Origin: Phorcysia thermohydrogeniphila
GTDB lineage: Bacteria; Aquificota; Aquificia; Desulfurobacteriales; Desulfurobacteriaceae
Direction: 5' to 3'
DNA: 64,000 nucleotides
Assembly: GCF_004339575.1 (NCBI RefSeq)
Contig: NZ_SMFV01000002.1
Location: forward strand, 1-64,000
This document shows, in pieces, positions 53,264-62,880 of this stretch. The position numbers and the translations under genes were made by a program. Under the pieces are notes generated by a model, which was given only the letters and a program-made list of their open reading frames with translations, did not search any database and had not been told where the DNA came from. The stretch's first letter is position 1, and each line of letters opens with the position of its first letter.

Positions 53264-55825
53264 TTTCAGGTTTTTTACCTTTTCTTTTAGTCTTGAGAGA
53301 AGCAGAAGTGCTTCTAATGGGGTTGTAGTTGAGATTTCTACTTTTTGGAGCTCCTCAATCAGCTCCCTCACGCCACTTGGAAGCTCCTCCTTTTTCTCCT
53401 CGTAACGAACCTCTCTTTTTTCTGCGACTTTAAGGAGTGGGAGCTCCTCCTCTTCCTTTTGTCTTTCTCTCTCTCTTGACTCTAAGGTAGAGAGAATCTC
53501 CTTTGCCCTTTCTATTACTTCTGTCGGTAGGCCTGCAAGCTCTGCAACGTGTATTCCGTAAGATTTTTCAGAAGCTCCCGGCAGAACCTTGTGGGTGAAA
53601 ACAACTTTACCGTCAACCTCTTCTACTGAAACATGGTAGTTCTTAACGCCCTTAACCTTTCCTTCAAGCTCTGTGAGCTCGTGGTAGTGGGTGGCAAAAA
53701 GGGTTTTAGCCCCGACTTTACCGGATATGTACTCTATAACAGCCCTTGCTATGCTCATTCCGTCGTAGGTGCTCGTTCCCCTTCCGATTTCGTCAAGGAT
53801 TACCAAACTCTTTTTTGTAGCGTTGTTCAGGATGTTTGCCGTTTCAACCATCTCCATCATAAAGGTAGAAAGTCCTCGGCTTAAGTTATCTGCGGCTCCT
53901 ACCCTTGAGAATATCCTGTCTACTACTCCTATCTCGGCGCTTTTAGCCGGAACAAAAGAGCCCATCTGTGCCATCAGTGTAATTAGAGCCGTCTGTCTTA
54001 GAAAAACTGACTTACCTCCCATGTTTGGGCCGGTTACAACGAGGATGAACTCCTTTTCTGTTAAGAGGGTATCGTTTGGTATGAAGTCCTCCTCAAGGAA
54101 CTTTTCTAAGATTGGGTGTTTCCCGTCTTTAATCTTAATGACGTAACCTTCTGTTATCTTTGGCTTTGTGTAGCCCCTTTCCTCTGCTACCTTTGCCAAA
54201 GAAAGAAGGACGTCAATGGTTGCGATATCCTCTGCCGTTTTCGCTATTCTTTCTGAGTGTCTTGAAACGAAGGAGCGGAGCTCCGTAAATAACTGGTATT
54301 CAAGCTTTTCTATCCTCTCCTGAGCAGAGAGAACCTTCTCCTCAAACTCTTTCAGCTCTGGGGTTATGAACCTTTCGGCGTTGACTAAGGTCTGCTTCCT
54401 TATGTAGTCCTCCGGAACAAGGTGGAGGTTGGGTTTTGAGACCTCTATGTAGTAGCCGAAGACGTTGTTAAACCCTACCTTAAGGCTTGCTATGCCCGTC
54501 CTCTTCCTTTCCCTCTCCTCTATTTCCCTTATGATGTTTTCTGCTTCACTTCTGATTCTCCTTAGCTCGTCAAGCTCGTCGTGAACGCCGTCCCTGATGA
54601 TTCCACCCTCTTTAGAAGTTGCAGGGGGATTGTCTACGAGGACTCTCTCAAGTTCGCAGAAGATATCGTAGAGGTCGTCAAAGTTTTCGTAAATTTTTGA
54701 AAGGAGCTCCGAGCTGAAGTTTGAAAGGAGCTCTTTAATCTGAGGAAGAACCCGAAGAGAACTTCTTAAAGCTGCCAAGTCCCTCGGGTTGGCAATACCT
54801 GAAGTTACCTTAGAGAGTAACCTCTCTATGTCGTAAACTTTTGAAAGGGCTTCTCTTAGCTCGTCTGCAACTAAAAAGCTCTCTTTTAGCTCCTCAACTG
54901 CGTTTAACCTTTTTTCTATTTCCTCTTTCTCTTTTAGGGGGTGGAGAATCCAGAACTTTAAAAGCCTTTTTCCCATTCCGGTTTTTGTCCTGTCAAGGAC
55001 GCCAAGGAGGGAGGCTTGGGGAAGTCTGCTGTCTAAGGGTTCAACGAGCTCTAAGTTTTTCTGGGTTTGGGGGTCTATGTAGATAAACCTTTCACCGGTG
55101 TACCTTTTGGGAGCTTTTAGCTTGGGAACGAACTGTATCTGGGTTTCTTTAATAAAGGTAAGGAGGGCAGAGAGAGCTCTCCTTTCTCCTTCAGATTCAA
55201 CTTCCGGAGAGACTACCTTTTCGGCTTCGTAGTAGCTTCTGTCCTTTTCTTGGATAATTGCCTCAGGAAGGATTTCTTTTATGCCCGTGTAGTCTGAAAA
55301 GCCTTCCGGGACGATTATCTCCTTAGGTCTAAACTTTGAAAGGAGGGACTGAAAACCTTTTTTATCTACCGTTGTAAAGTAGAGGTCGCCGGTTGAGAGC
55401 TCCGTCCACGCAACGCAGTAGCTCTTTCTGGAAGGGTAAACTGCCATTAGGAATCTATCTTCGCTCTCGTCCTCAAAGTAAGTTCCCGGAGTAATAACCC
55501 TTACTACTCCCCTGTCCACAACCTTTTTACCGGGTTTTGGCTCTTCAAGCTGTTCGCAGATTGCTACCTTGTAACCTTTCTTTACGAGCTTGGCTATGTA
55601 GGTTTCAACGGCGTGGTAGGGAACGCCGCACATTGGGGCTTTCTCTGAGGACTTGCCGAAAGCCCTTGAAGTGAGTGCTATTTCAAGCTCCTTGGCGGCA
55701 ATTTCTGCGTCCTCAAAGAACATTTCGTAAAAATCTCCCATCCTGAACATCAGGATGGCGTCTTTGTACTTTTCCTTTAGCTCTAAGTACTGTTTAAGAG
55801 CCGGAGTTAGCTTCGTCTTCTTCAA
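53252..55825 (-). CDS. mutS: DNA mismatch repair protein MutS
   Basis: 857 residues. The N-terminal mismatch-binding motif is present (MFRMGDFYEMFFEDA, with the Phe-x-Glu pair). The ABC ATPase has Walker A VTGPNMGGKSVFLRQ, the signature region AADNLSRGLSTFMMEM and Walker B LVILDEIGRGTSTYDG. A MutS1-type full-length protein. It starts inside the 3' end of yacG. No mutL is in this window. Confidence 0.97.
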   Translation of the reverse strand: MKKTKLTPALKQYLELKEKYKDAILMFRMGDFYEMFFEDAEIAAKELEIALTSRAFGKSSEKAPMCGVPYHAVETYIAKLVKKGYKVAICEQLEEPKPGKKVVDRGVVRVITPGTYFEDESEDRFLMAVYPSRKSYCVAWTELSTGDLYFTTVDKKGFQSLLSKFRPKEIIVPEGFSDYTGIKEILPEAIIQEKDRSYYEAEKVVSPEVESEGERRALSALLTFIKETQIQFVPKLKAPKRYTGERFIYIDPQTQKNLELVEPLDSRLPQASLLGVLDRTKTGMGKRLLKFWILHPLKEKEEIEKRLNAVEELKESFLVADELREALSKVYDIERLLSKVTSGIANPRDLAALRSSLRVLPQIKELLSNFSSELLSKIYENFDDLYDIFCELERVLVDNPPATSKEGGIIRDGVHDELDELRRIRSEAENIIREIEERERKRTGIASLKVGFNNVFGYYIEVSKPNLHLVPEDYIRKQTLVNAERFITPELKEFEEKVLSAQERIEKLEYQLFTELRSFVSRHSERIAKTAEDIATIDVLLSLAKVAEERGYTKPKITEGYVIKIKDGKHPILEKFLEEDFIPNDTLLTEKEFILVVTGPNMGGKSVFLRQTALITLMAQMGSFVPAKSAEIGVVDRIFSRVGAADNLSRGLSTFMMEMVETANILNNATKKSLVILDEIGRGTSTYDGMSIARAVIEYISGKVGAKTLFATHYHELTELEGKVKGVKNYHVSVEEVDGKVVFTHKVLPGASEKSYGIHVAELAGLPTEVIERAKEILSTLESRERERQKEEEELPLLKVAEKREVRYEEKKEELPSGVRELIEELQKVEISTTTPLEALLLLSRLKEKVKNLKLPS

Positions 55826-55973
55826 GGGAGCTCTCCTCCACAGCTACTGCGTATTCTTCGTTTAGCCACCTTGAGAGGTCTGCAAGCTTACATTTCTCCG
55901 AGCAGAAAGGCCTAAATGGGTTGTTCTCCCAGCTTGTTCTCTTACCGCAGTTTGGACATTTTACTCCGTCCAT
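55794..55973 (-). CDS. yacG: DNA gyrase inhibitor YacG-like zinc protein
   Basis: 59 residues from the ATG at 55973. The two cysteine pairs CPNC (6-9) and CSEKC (24-28), and the run NPFRPFCSEKCKLADLSRWLNEEYAV, match YacG, a small zinc protein that binds GyrB and inhibits gyrase in E. coli. The tail is acidic. AAAGGAGAAGAATCT precedes the ATG. It overlaps the start of mutS by 32 bases, suggesting coupling. Confidence 0.88.
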   Translation of the reverse strand: MDGVKCPNCGKRTSWENNPFRPFCSEKCKLADLSRWLNEEYAVAVEESSLEEDEANSGS

Positions 55974-56038
55974 AGATTCTTCTCCTTTGCCGTTTGGGTT
56001 AAATTACGAAAGACTCTCTAAACTTTCAAGGAGGAGAA

Positions 56039-56989
56039 ATGCCGGAAGTTGTGGTTGAGAGCTCTTTCCACAAGACAAGGCTTGACCAGTTTATTTCCGC
56101 TGTTGCCGACATTTCCCGCTCTCAGGCTAAAGAACTTATAGAGGAGGGGCTTGTCCTTGTTGACGGAACTATCGTAAAAAAGCCCTCTTTCAAGGTTAAA
56201 GAGGGGCAGAAAGTATCCTTTGAAATACCAGAGCCAGAACCTTTAGAGCTTGAACCTGAGAACATTCCCCTTGACGTTGTCTACGAAGATAGGGACGTTA
56301 TTGTCATAAATAAGCCTGCAGGTCTTGTTGTTCACCCTGCTCCGGGGCACACTTCCGGAACGCTTGTGAACGCTATCCTTTACCACTGTAAGGATCTTCA
56401 GGGAATAGGGGGAACGCTTCGGCCGGGAATTGTTCACAGGCTTGACAAGGACACAGCGGGACTGATAGTCGTTGCAAAGAACGACCTTGCCCAGCAGTCC
56501 CTCGTTGAGCAGTTTAAGAACAGGACGGTGGGGAGATTTTACAGAGCCCTCATTTTCGGCATCCCTAAGAAGGAGCACGACCGTATAGTAGTCCCTATCG
56601 GAAGGGACAAGTTTGACAGGAAGAAGTTTTCTCCAAGGACAACTTCGCCAAAGGAGGCGATAACAAACTACTGGGTGATTGGAAAGTTCCCAGAGCACAA
56701 CGTTTCTGAAATAAAGTGTAAGCTTGAAACGGGAAGAACTCATCAGATAAGGGTTCACATGTCCTACTTGGGGCATCCCCTCTTAGGGGATAGGACTTAC
56801 GGCTATAAGCCTTCTCGGATTGAGGATGAGACTTTAAGGAAGCTTATAGACGAGATGGGAATGCACGCCCTCTGTGCCTACTACCTTGCCTTTGACCACC
56901 CAAGGACGGGGGAGAGGATGGAGTTTGAGGTGGAGCTCCCAGAAGGTTATAGGAAAGTTCTGGAGTACTTGGTTTCAGGTGGTTGTTAG
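56039..56989 (+). CDS. rluD: RluD-type large-subunit pseudouridine synthase
   Basis: 316 residues. An N-terminal S4 domain (RLDQFISAVADISRSQAKELIEEGLVLV) precedes the RluA-family catalytic domain with VINKPAGLVVHPAPGH and the catalytic-Asp motif GIVHRLDKDTAGLIVVAKN, then ETGRTHQIRVHM. It converts uridines in 23S rRNA helix 69 to pseudouridine if it is a true RluD. AAGGAGGAGAA precedes the ATG. It converges with tgt. Confidence 0.92.
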   Translation: MPEVVVESSFHKTRLDQFISAVADISRSQAKELIEEGLVLVDGTIVKKPSFKVKEGQKVSFEIPEPEPLELEPENIPLDVVYEDRDVIVINKPAGLVVHPAPGHTSGTLVNAILYHCKDLQGIGGTLRPGIVHRLDKDTAGLIVVAKNDLAQQSLVEQFKNRTVGRFYRALIFGIPKKEHDRIVVPIGRDKFDRKKFSPRTTSPKEAITNYWVIGKFPEHNVSEIKCKLETGRTHQIRVHMSYLGHPLLGDRTYGYKPSRIEDETLRKLIDEMGMHALCAYYLAFDHPRTGERMEFEVELPEGYRKVLEYLVSGGC

Positions 56990-57000
56990 TTTTTCCTCTT

Positions 57001-58119
<1,119 letters not shown>

Positions 58120-58158
58120 CTACCTTCCTCTTTTGAAGTTTGTGGTGGATATTTTAAC

Positions 58159-58178
58159 CGGCCTCCCGAAGGAGGCCG
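58159..58178 (-). terminator. Hairpin after hpf
   Basis: On the minus strand CGGCCTCC-TTCG-GGAGGCCG is an 8-bp stem with a very stable UUCG tetraloop, placed 14 bases after the hpf stop. The tract after it (GTTAAAATAT) is only partly T-rich. It is very like the stem at 15410-15427. Confidence 0.6.
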
Positions 58179-58191
58179 AAGGGGAAGGGGA

Positions 58192-58755
58192 TTACTTGCA
58201 GGCGGGCATTTCTATGAGGCCTATATTGCCGTCCTTCCTCTTGTAAACAACAGCGGCATTGCCCGTTTCAGCGTTACAGAAGACGAAGAACTCCCTGTTT
58301 GAACCTAAGAGTTTTATTACGGCGTCTTCAACGGTGATTGGCTTGTAAAGTTCTGGTTCAACTTCTATTATTTCAATAGGCTTTTCAGAAACTTCCTCCT
58401 CAACGAAAGTGATCTGTCTTTTTGACCTCTGGCCTTCCCTTTTGGCTTCGTTTTGAACTTTGTCTTTGAGCCTTCTCAGTTGCTTCTCGGCTGCGTCAAC
58501 AACATAATCAATGGCTGTGTAGAGGTCATCCGTTTCCTTCTTTATCCTGAGAGTATGGTCAAAGACGTTATAAATGATGATTTCTACAGAGGCGCGATAT
58601 TTCTCTTTTCTGACGATGATGTCTGCAAATACCTCTCTTTCTTCATCATCCCCTAGATACTTTTCAAGTTTGCTAAACTTTCCCTCCAGAATGTTTTTGA
58701 TGGCACCTGTTAACTCAATGCCATCTCCAATGAGATTTAGTCTGAGGGTTGCCAT
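58192..58755 (-). CDS. hpf: Ribosome hibernation promoting factor, long form
   Basis: 187 residues. The N-terminal ribosome-binding domain (LNLIGDGIELTGAIKNILEGKFSKLEKYL) and a C-terminal dimerization domain (VEPELYKPITVEDAVIKLLGSNREFFVFCNAETGNAAVVYKRKDGNIGLIEM) are joined by a charged linker. Long HPF alone pairs 70S ribosomes into 100S dimers during rest. GGAGGAAGG precedes the ATG. Divergent from the PP-loop gene. Confidence 0.95.
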   Translation of the reverse strand: MATLRLNLIGDGIELTGAIKNILEGKFSKLEKYLGDDEEREVFADIIVRKEKYRASVEIIIYNVFDHTLRIKKETDDLYTAIDYVVDAAEKQLRRLKDKVQNEAKREGQRSKRQITFVEEEVSEKPIEIIEVEPELYKPITVEDAVIKLLGSNREFFVFCNAETGNAAVVYKRKDGNIGLIEMPACK

Positions 58756-58823
58756 CCCTTCCTCCTTGTGGTTTTCTCTTTTCTCTCCTACTTTTAAATT
58801 AAATCCTAAAGGAGAAAGTGTCT

Positions 58824-59819
58824 ATGGAGAGAAAGGCTTACCTGCTCTTCTCTGGAGGTCTTGACAGCATAATAGCTGCAAAGCTTTTACAGAAGTTAGG
58901 TTTTAAAGTTGTTGGCGTTCACGTTACTTCTCCATTCTTTGAAAAAGAGCCAGAGAAGCTAAAAGAGCTCGCAGAGAAACTGGGCATTGAGCTGAAAATT
59001 ATTGAGGCCGGCGACGATTACCTTGAGATGCTCAAAAATCCGGTCTACGGTTACGGAAAGAACGTTAATCCCTGCATAGACTGTAAGGCCTACATGCTGA
59101 GGAAGTTAAAAGAGATTGCAGGGGATGAAGGAGTAATCGCTACAGGGGAGGTTTTAGGACAGAGACCAATGTCCCAACACATGCAAGCCTTTAGGAGTAT
59201 AGAGAAGCTCTCTGGTCTAAAGGGCAGGATTTTAAGACCCCTTTCTGGGAAGCTTCTACCTCCGACAATTTATGAGGAGCAGGGGATTGTCAGTAAGGAG
59301 GAGCTCCTTGACCTTAAAGGGAGGTCCCGAAAACGCTACCCTGAGATACTGAGAAATCTCGGCATAGACATTGACAACTTGCCCACTCCGGCAGGTGGAT
59401 GTCTCCTTACAGAGCCTTCCTTTGCCGTTAAAGTTAGAGATTTAATGGAGCACGGTGAGCTTACTTGGGAAAACGTAAGACTCCTCAAGATAGGAAGGCA
59501 CTTTCGCCTTGGCGACTGTAAGCTTGTAGTTGGTAGGAACGCTGTGGAAAACGCTACGATAAGGAAGATTCTCTCTGATAAAGACTACCTCATTACCGTT
59601 CCCGGAATCCCTTCCCCCGATGCTCTCTTAAGGTGTAAGGGTGAACCAGAGAGAGATGTATTAAGGATTGCTGCCGGTATAGTGGCTAGGTACTCTGACG
59701 CTAAGAATGAGCCAAAAGTTGAAGTAGCCGTTTACAGAAATGGTAAACTAATAGAAAGGTTGGAGGTAGAACCTATTCGGGATACTACCCCCTACTCCGT
59801 TACTCATAAAGGTTCTTGA
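58824..59819 (+). CDS. PP-loop ATPase, tRNA sulfurtransferase-like, with NFACT-R-like C-terminal region
   Basis: 331 residues from the ATG at 58824 (AAAGGAG upstream; GTG at 58818 is too close to it). PP-loop FSGGLDSIIA at about 8-17, NPCIDCKAYMLRKLKEI with a cysteine pair, ATGEVLGQRPMSQHM and PAGGCLLTEPSFA resemble the thiolating tRNA enzymes of the MnmA/ThiI/TtuA type. The C-terminal part (LLKIGRHFRLGDCKLVVGRNAVEN) looks like the RNA-binding NFACT-R (DUF814) region. Likely a tRNA thiouridine enzyme; the target base is not known. Confidence 0.78.
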   Translation: MERKAYLLFSGGLDSIIAAKLLQKLGFKVVGVHVTSPFFEKEPEKLKELAEKLGIELKIIEAGDDYLEMLKNPVYGYGKNVNPCIDCKAYMLRKLKEIAGDEGVIATGEVLGQRPMSQHMQAFRSIEKLSGLKGRILRPLSGKLLPPTIYEEQGIVSKEELLDLKGRSRKRYPEILRNLGIDIDNLPTPAGGCLLTEPSFAVKVRDLMEHGELTWENVRLLKIGRHFRLGDCKLVVGRNAVENATIRKILSDKDYLITVPGIPSPDALLRCKGEPERDVLRIAAGIVARYSDAKNEPKVEVAVYRNGKLIERLEVEPIRDTTPYSVTHKGS

Positions 59820-59832
59820 AGGGGAGGAGAAT

Positions 59833-60303
59833 ATGCCTCTTTTTGAGAAGGTTCTCTACTCAACGGACTTTTCTCCTTTGGCAGAGGTTGCCCTTGACTA
59901 CGTTAAGAAGTTAAAAGAGGCCGGTGAAAAGGAAGTAGTTGTCGTTCACGTTGTTGATGACTTGTCTATAGAGCTTCCAGAGGGAGCTGACCTTATCAGT
60001 GAGAAGGAGCTCTACAAAGTCCTTCCTGAAGCTGACCAGAAATACTTGACGTCTAAGCTCGGGAAACTTGAAGCTGTAAAAAATCAGCTTGAATCTTATG
60101 GCCTTTCTGTAAAGCTCTACCTAAGGTACGGCAACATTTCTAAGCAAATAGTCAACGTTGCTGATAAAGAAGGTGTAAACCTGATAGTGATGGGAGCTCA
60201 CGGTAAAGGTTTACTTACAGAGATTTTACTTGGAAGCGTTTCAACGGATGTTATTAGAAACGCAAGCTGTCCTGTTCTAATCGTTAAAAGGAGGGAGGAG
60301 TAA
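59833..60303 (+). CDS. Universal stress protein, ATP-binding type
   Basis: 156 residues, one UspA domain. The start LFEKVLYSTDFSPLAEVALDYV and the ATP-binding motif VMGAHGKGLLTEILLGSVSTDVIRNASCPVLIV (pattern G-2x-G-9x-G-S) are intact. Usp proteins respond to growth arrest and stress; the exact role is not known. It is followed by a second Usp with a 1-base stop/start contact. Confidence 0.9.
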   Translation: MPLFEKVLYSTDFSPLAEVALDYVKKLKEAGEKEVVVVHVVDDLSIELPEGADLISEKELYKVLPEADQKYLTSKLGKLEAVKNQLESYGLSVKLYLRYGNISKQIVNVADKEGVNLIVMGAHGKGLLTEILLGSVSTDVIRNASCPVLIVKRREE

Positions 60304-60776
60304 TGCTGTTTCAGAAAGTTCTCTACCCGGTAGACCTTAAGCCTGCAAGCCTTAACGTAAAACCTTACATCCTCAAGCTAAAAGAGGCAGGATGTCTTGA
60401 AGTTCACCTCCTCTACGTCCTTATTCCTTCAGAGTGGGGACTCCTTAAAAGGGAAGAGTACGATTCAGAGGAGAAGATAAGTGCCCTTAGGGGAGTGATG
60501 AACGAGGGTTATGTTGAAGGGTTAAAGAAAACCTTTAGAAAAATGCAAGAACTTGCAGAGGAGTTTGAAAAAAGTGGAATAAAAACAAGAGTTCTTATGA
60601 TACCCGGAGAGCTTGATGAGGTAATAGCCAACTACGCCGAAAAGAACGAGATTAAGCTCGTTGCCCTTGGGATAACTTCAGAGTCTCTTTCCTTTTTCAG
60701 GGTTGGAAAGGTTTTAGACATCATAAAGGCAGTTGATAAACCTATTCTGATAGTTAAATCTCCAGAAGAAGAGTAG
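60303..60776 (+). CDS. Universal stress protein, degenerate ATP site
   Basis: 157 residues. It keeps the Usp opening (LFQKVLYPVDLKPASLNVKPYI) and closing (DIIKAVDKPILIVKSPE) but has VALGITSESLSFFRVGKVLDII where the G-2x-G-9x-G-S motif should be, so it probably does not bind ATP. It overlaps the upstream Usp stop by one base; a tandem pair of one binding and one non-binding member suggests a heterodimer. Confidence 0.85.
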   Translation: MLFQKVLYPVDLKPASLNVKPYILKLKEAGCLEVHLLYVLIPSEWGLLKREEYDSEEKISALRGVMNEGYVEGLKKTFRKMQELAEEFEKSGIKTRVLMIPGELDEVIANYAEKNEIKLVALGITSESLSFFRVGKVLDIIKAVDKPILIVKSPEEE

Positions 60777-60902
60777 CTGTTTCAGCGAAAAACTAAAAAA
60801 TTTAACAAAGAAGGTAGCACCACTTTGCTGGGATGGCTACTCTTCAATTCCATTTTAAAGTTTTGGTTCCGCAGGGTTGATTTTTTAATCGTGTCCTTAA
60901 AT

Positions 60903-60929
60903 GAAAAAGGGGGCGCATTTGCGCCCCCT
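60903..60929 (-). terminator. Terminator of the porin gene
   Basis: GGGGGCGC (60909-60916) and GCGCCCCC (60921-60928) form an 8-bp stem with loop ATTT. On the minus strand it is followed by TTTTTCAT, a normal rho-independent layout, 24 bases after the porin stop. It may also stop transcription from the Usp genes. Confidence 0.85.
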
Positions 60930-60952
60930 CGTTGGTTTCTTTTTGATTGACC

Positions 60953-62305
60953 TTAGAACTTGAGGTCAGCTTGGAGCCAGATGTGGTCTTCTGGGTCGTC
61001 GTTAGCAAGACCTGCTGCAGCAACGTAAGCATCATCTGGATCAAAGTGGTCCCAACCGAGAGTGAGGCAGAGGTTCTTGCTGTACTTGTACTTAACTGCA
61101 AGGTCTGTTTCCCAACCTACGTTGTCCTCTCCTCCGAGAGGAGCATCTTCAGCAGCTTGGAAGTAGTGGAAGTCAAGGTGTGCAGCAATCTTAGCAGCTG
61201 GCTTTACGCCAACCTTGAAGTAAAGGTCTGTAACTCCGGGGTAGTTCTCTAGGTTAAGGAGACCACTTCCGTTGAAGGAGTAGAAGTTACCAAGCCATAC
61301 TACGTCAGCATGACCGAGCCACTTGTGGGCTGTTGGAAGAACGGACCAGAATGCGTCAATATCTCCGTCTGTGCTGTCATCATCTCCAGAGTAGTAGTCA
61401 TATCCTACAAACACACTTGGAGACCATGTCATGTCTGCAAAGTCAGCTCCAGCTCCTACGCTGAAGAAGTATCCGCCGTAGTCCTTGTTGTCGGGAGAAT
61501 CTCCACTCTGGGTAGCGGCCTCAATGTTTACCTTAATCTTAGCCATGTCTGTATCAAATACAGGAGTTAAGCGTGCGTAAAGTGTGTTGATGTTAGCGTC
61601 GCCAGCGAGGTTTACGAAAATGTCAGTAACTTCGTAAGTTCCGCCAATTCCAAACGGCTTGAAGTTACCCTGCCATGTTGCAACGTAGAGGTCAATATCA
61701 CCAAGGTCTAAGAGTCCACCGTTGTTATCGGCGTCTGCTGGTACGCCCCATGCGAGGTTCTTAACAGCGTCGTTGAGTTTTCCGTAGAAGAATCCAGCAA
61801 GTCCGTAGTCTCCGGCTACGTAACCTACGAGGATTCCATCAAGGGACCTTCCAGCTTGGGACCAACCAACAGCACCTACAAGCCTCTGGTTACCGAGGTT
61901 AACTTCTTGACGACCCATTTTAACGATTACGTTTTCAATACCGAATGGGTTAGAAAGGAGCATGTAGGCTTCATGCATGTAGATGTCACCAGTTTGGTCA
62001 CTATCTAGCCCAAGACCTTGACCGTTGTTACCCCAGTATCCGACAGCTTGAGGTGTGAATACGGCTGTTACACCGTCGGCAAGTTGAGCCTTGATTTGGA
62101 TTCTTGCTCTGTAAGTACCGAGAATTTCCTTACCCATGTCCTCGCCGAGCCTATTGGCCCACCACTCAATCCTTTGCCTTAACTGACCGCTAATTGTGAT
62201 TTTGGTGTCTCCCATATCCATGTCACCAGCTTTTGCGGGAGAAACGGGTACTATAAGTGCTGCTGCGAGCCCCATTAGGGTCGCTGCTTTGAGTGCCTTT
62301 CTCAT
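60953..62305 (-). CDS. Outer-membrane beta-barrel porin
   Basis: 450 residues. A signal peptide ends near residue 26 (LIVPVSPAKA). The mature protein starts with DTKITISGQLRQRIEWW and is built of alternating amphipathic strands with many Gly/Asp/Trp/Tyr residues, ending in a terminal phenylalanine (DHIWLQADLKF) as outer-membrane barrels do. It resembles alginate-export/OprP-like porins; the solute is unknown. It has its own strong promoter and terminator and AGG-rich GGGGAGG ribosome site, fitting a highly expressed gene. Confidence 0.9.
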   Translation of the reverse strand: MRKALKAATLMGLAAALIVPVSPAKAGDMDMGDTKITISGQLRQRIEWWANRLGEDMGKEILGTYRARIQIKAQLADGVTAVFTPQAVGYWGNNGQGLGLDSDQTGDIYMHEAYMLLSNPFGIENVIVKMGRQEVNLGNQRLVGAVGWSQAGRSLDGILVGYVAGDYGLAGFFYGKLNDAVKNLAWGVPADADNNGGLLDLGDIDLYVATWQGNFKPFGIGGTYEVTDIFVNLAGDANINTLYARLTPVFDTDMAKIKVNIEAATQSGDSPDNKDYGGYFFSVGAGADFADMTWSPSVFVGYDYYSGDDDSTDGDIDAFWSVLPTAHKWLGHADVVWLGNFYSFNGSGLLNLENYPGVTDLYFKVGVKPAAKIAAHLDFHYFQAAEDAPLGGEDNVGWETDLAVKYKYSKNLCLTLGWDHFDPDDAYVAAAGLANDDPEDHIWLQADLKF

Positions 62306-62316
62306 CTTAAAACCTC

Positions 62317-62381
62317 CCCATCAAAGTTTTTTAAGTATTTTCAACTTTCTCACACTGCAATTTAACATTCTTTTTGATGGG
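62317..62381. repeat. Inverted repeat flanking the porin promoter
   Basis: CCCATCAAA (62317-62325) and TTTGATGGG (62373-62381) are perfect 9-base inverted copies. The first overlaps the ribosome site region of the porin gene; the second lies in the -35/-10 spacer and so is not transcribed. It may be a pair of binding sites for a regulator rather than an RNA hairpin. Confidence 0.45.
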
Positions 62382-62388
62382 ATGTCAA
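62360..62388 (-). promoter_or_regulatory. Promoter of the porin gene
   Basis: On the minus strand TTGACA (62388-62383), 17-base spacer, TTAAAT (62365-62360), about 55 bases before the ATG. Confidence 0.75.
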
Positions 62389-62468
62389 GCTATTTTCCTT
62401 CAATCTTCATTTTACAAGTTGCAAATATGCAAAGCTGCTAATGAACCTTTTAATCTAATTATATCCTG

Positions 62469-62497
62469 TTGACAGCTGGTGGCAACGGGTATATCTT
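62469..62497 (+). promoter_or_regulatory. Promoter of the tRNA-Ser/Lys/Ser cluster
   Basis: TTGACA at 62469-62474 with TATCTT at 62492-62497 (17-base spacer), or TATATC at 62490 with a 15-base spacer. The first tRNA starts at 62514. Confidence 0.7.
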
Positions 62498-62513
62498 TTC
62501 TTACGCAGTTCGC

Positions 62514-62608
62514 GGAGGGGTGGCCGAGTCTGGCTGAAGGCGGGTGACTTGAAATCACCTGAGGGCCTAACCGGCCCTCCGAGGGTTCAAATCCCTCCCC
62601 CTCCGCCA
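62514..62608 (+). tRNA. tRNA-Ser (UGA)
   Basis: 95 bases: acceptor GGAGGGG/CCCCTCC, discriminator G, encoded CCA, anticodon arm GGTGA-CTTGAAA-TCACC with anticodon TGA, and a long variable arm (GAGGGCCTAACCGGCCCTC). Reads TCA and related codons. Confidence 0.96.
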
Positions 62609-62614
62609 GAAAGT

Positions 62615-62690
<76 letters not shown>

Positions 62691-62705
62691 CTTTTTGTTA
62701 TTAAC

Positions 62706-62800
<95 letters not shown>

Positions 62801-62880
62801 CATCTTCTAAAAATCCCGCCTGAAAGGTCCCGCCTTTGTTTATAATTTTCCTTTGAGAAAGTTCTTCAAAAGGAGTGGTT

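Noticed and set aside
52310-55825. Sequence error at the 12-base convergent overlap of the transporter and mutS genes
   Set aside because: Both frames end with plausible C termini, and similar tail overlaps occur elsewhere in the window (corA/flgL).
60777-60902. Small RNA between the Usp pair and the porin
   Set aside because: Only short imperfect stems (such as GTAGC/GCTAC) are seen, without a promoter or a clear T run at a defined end.
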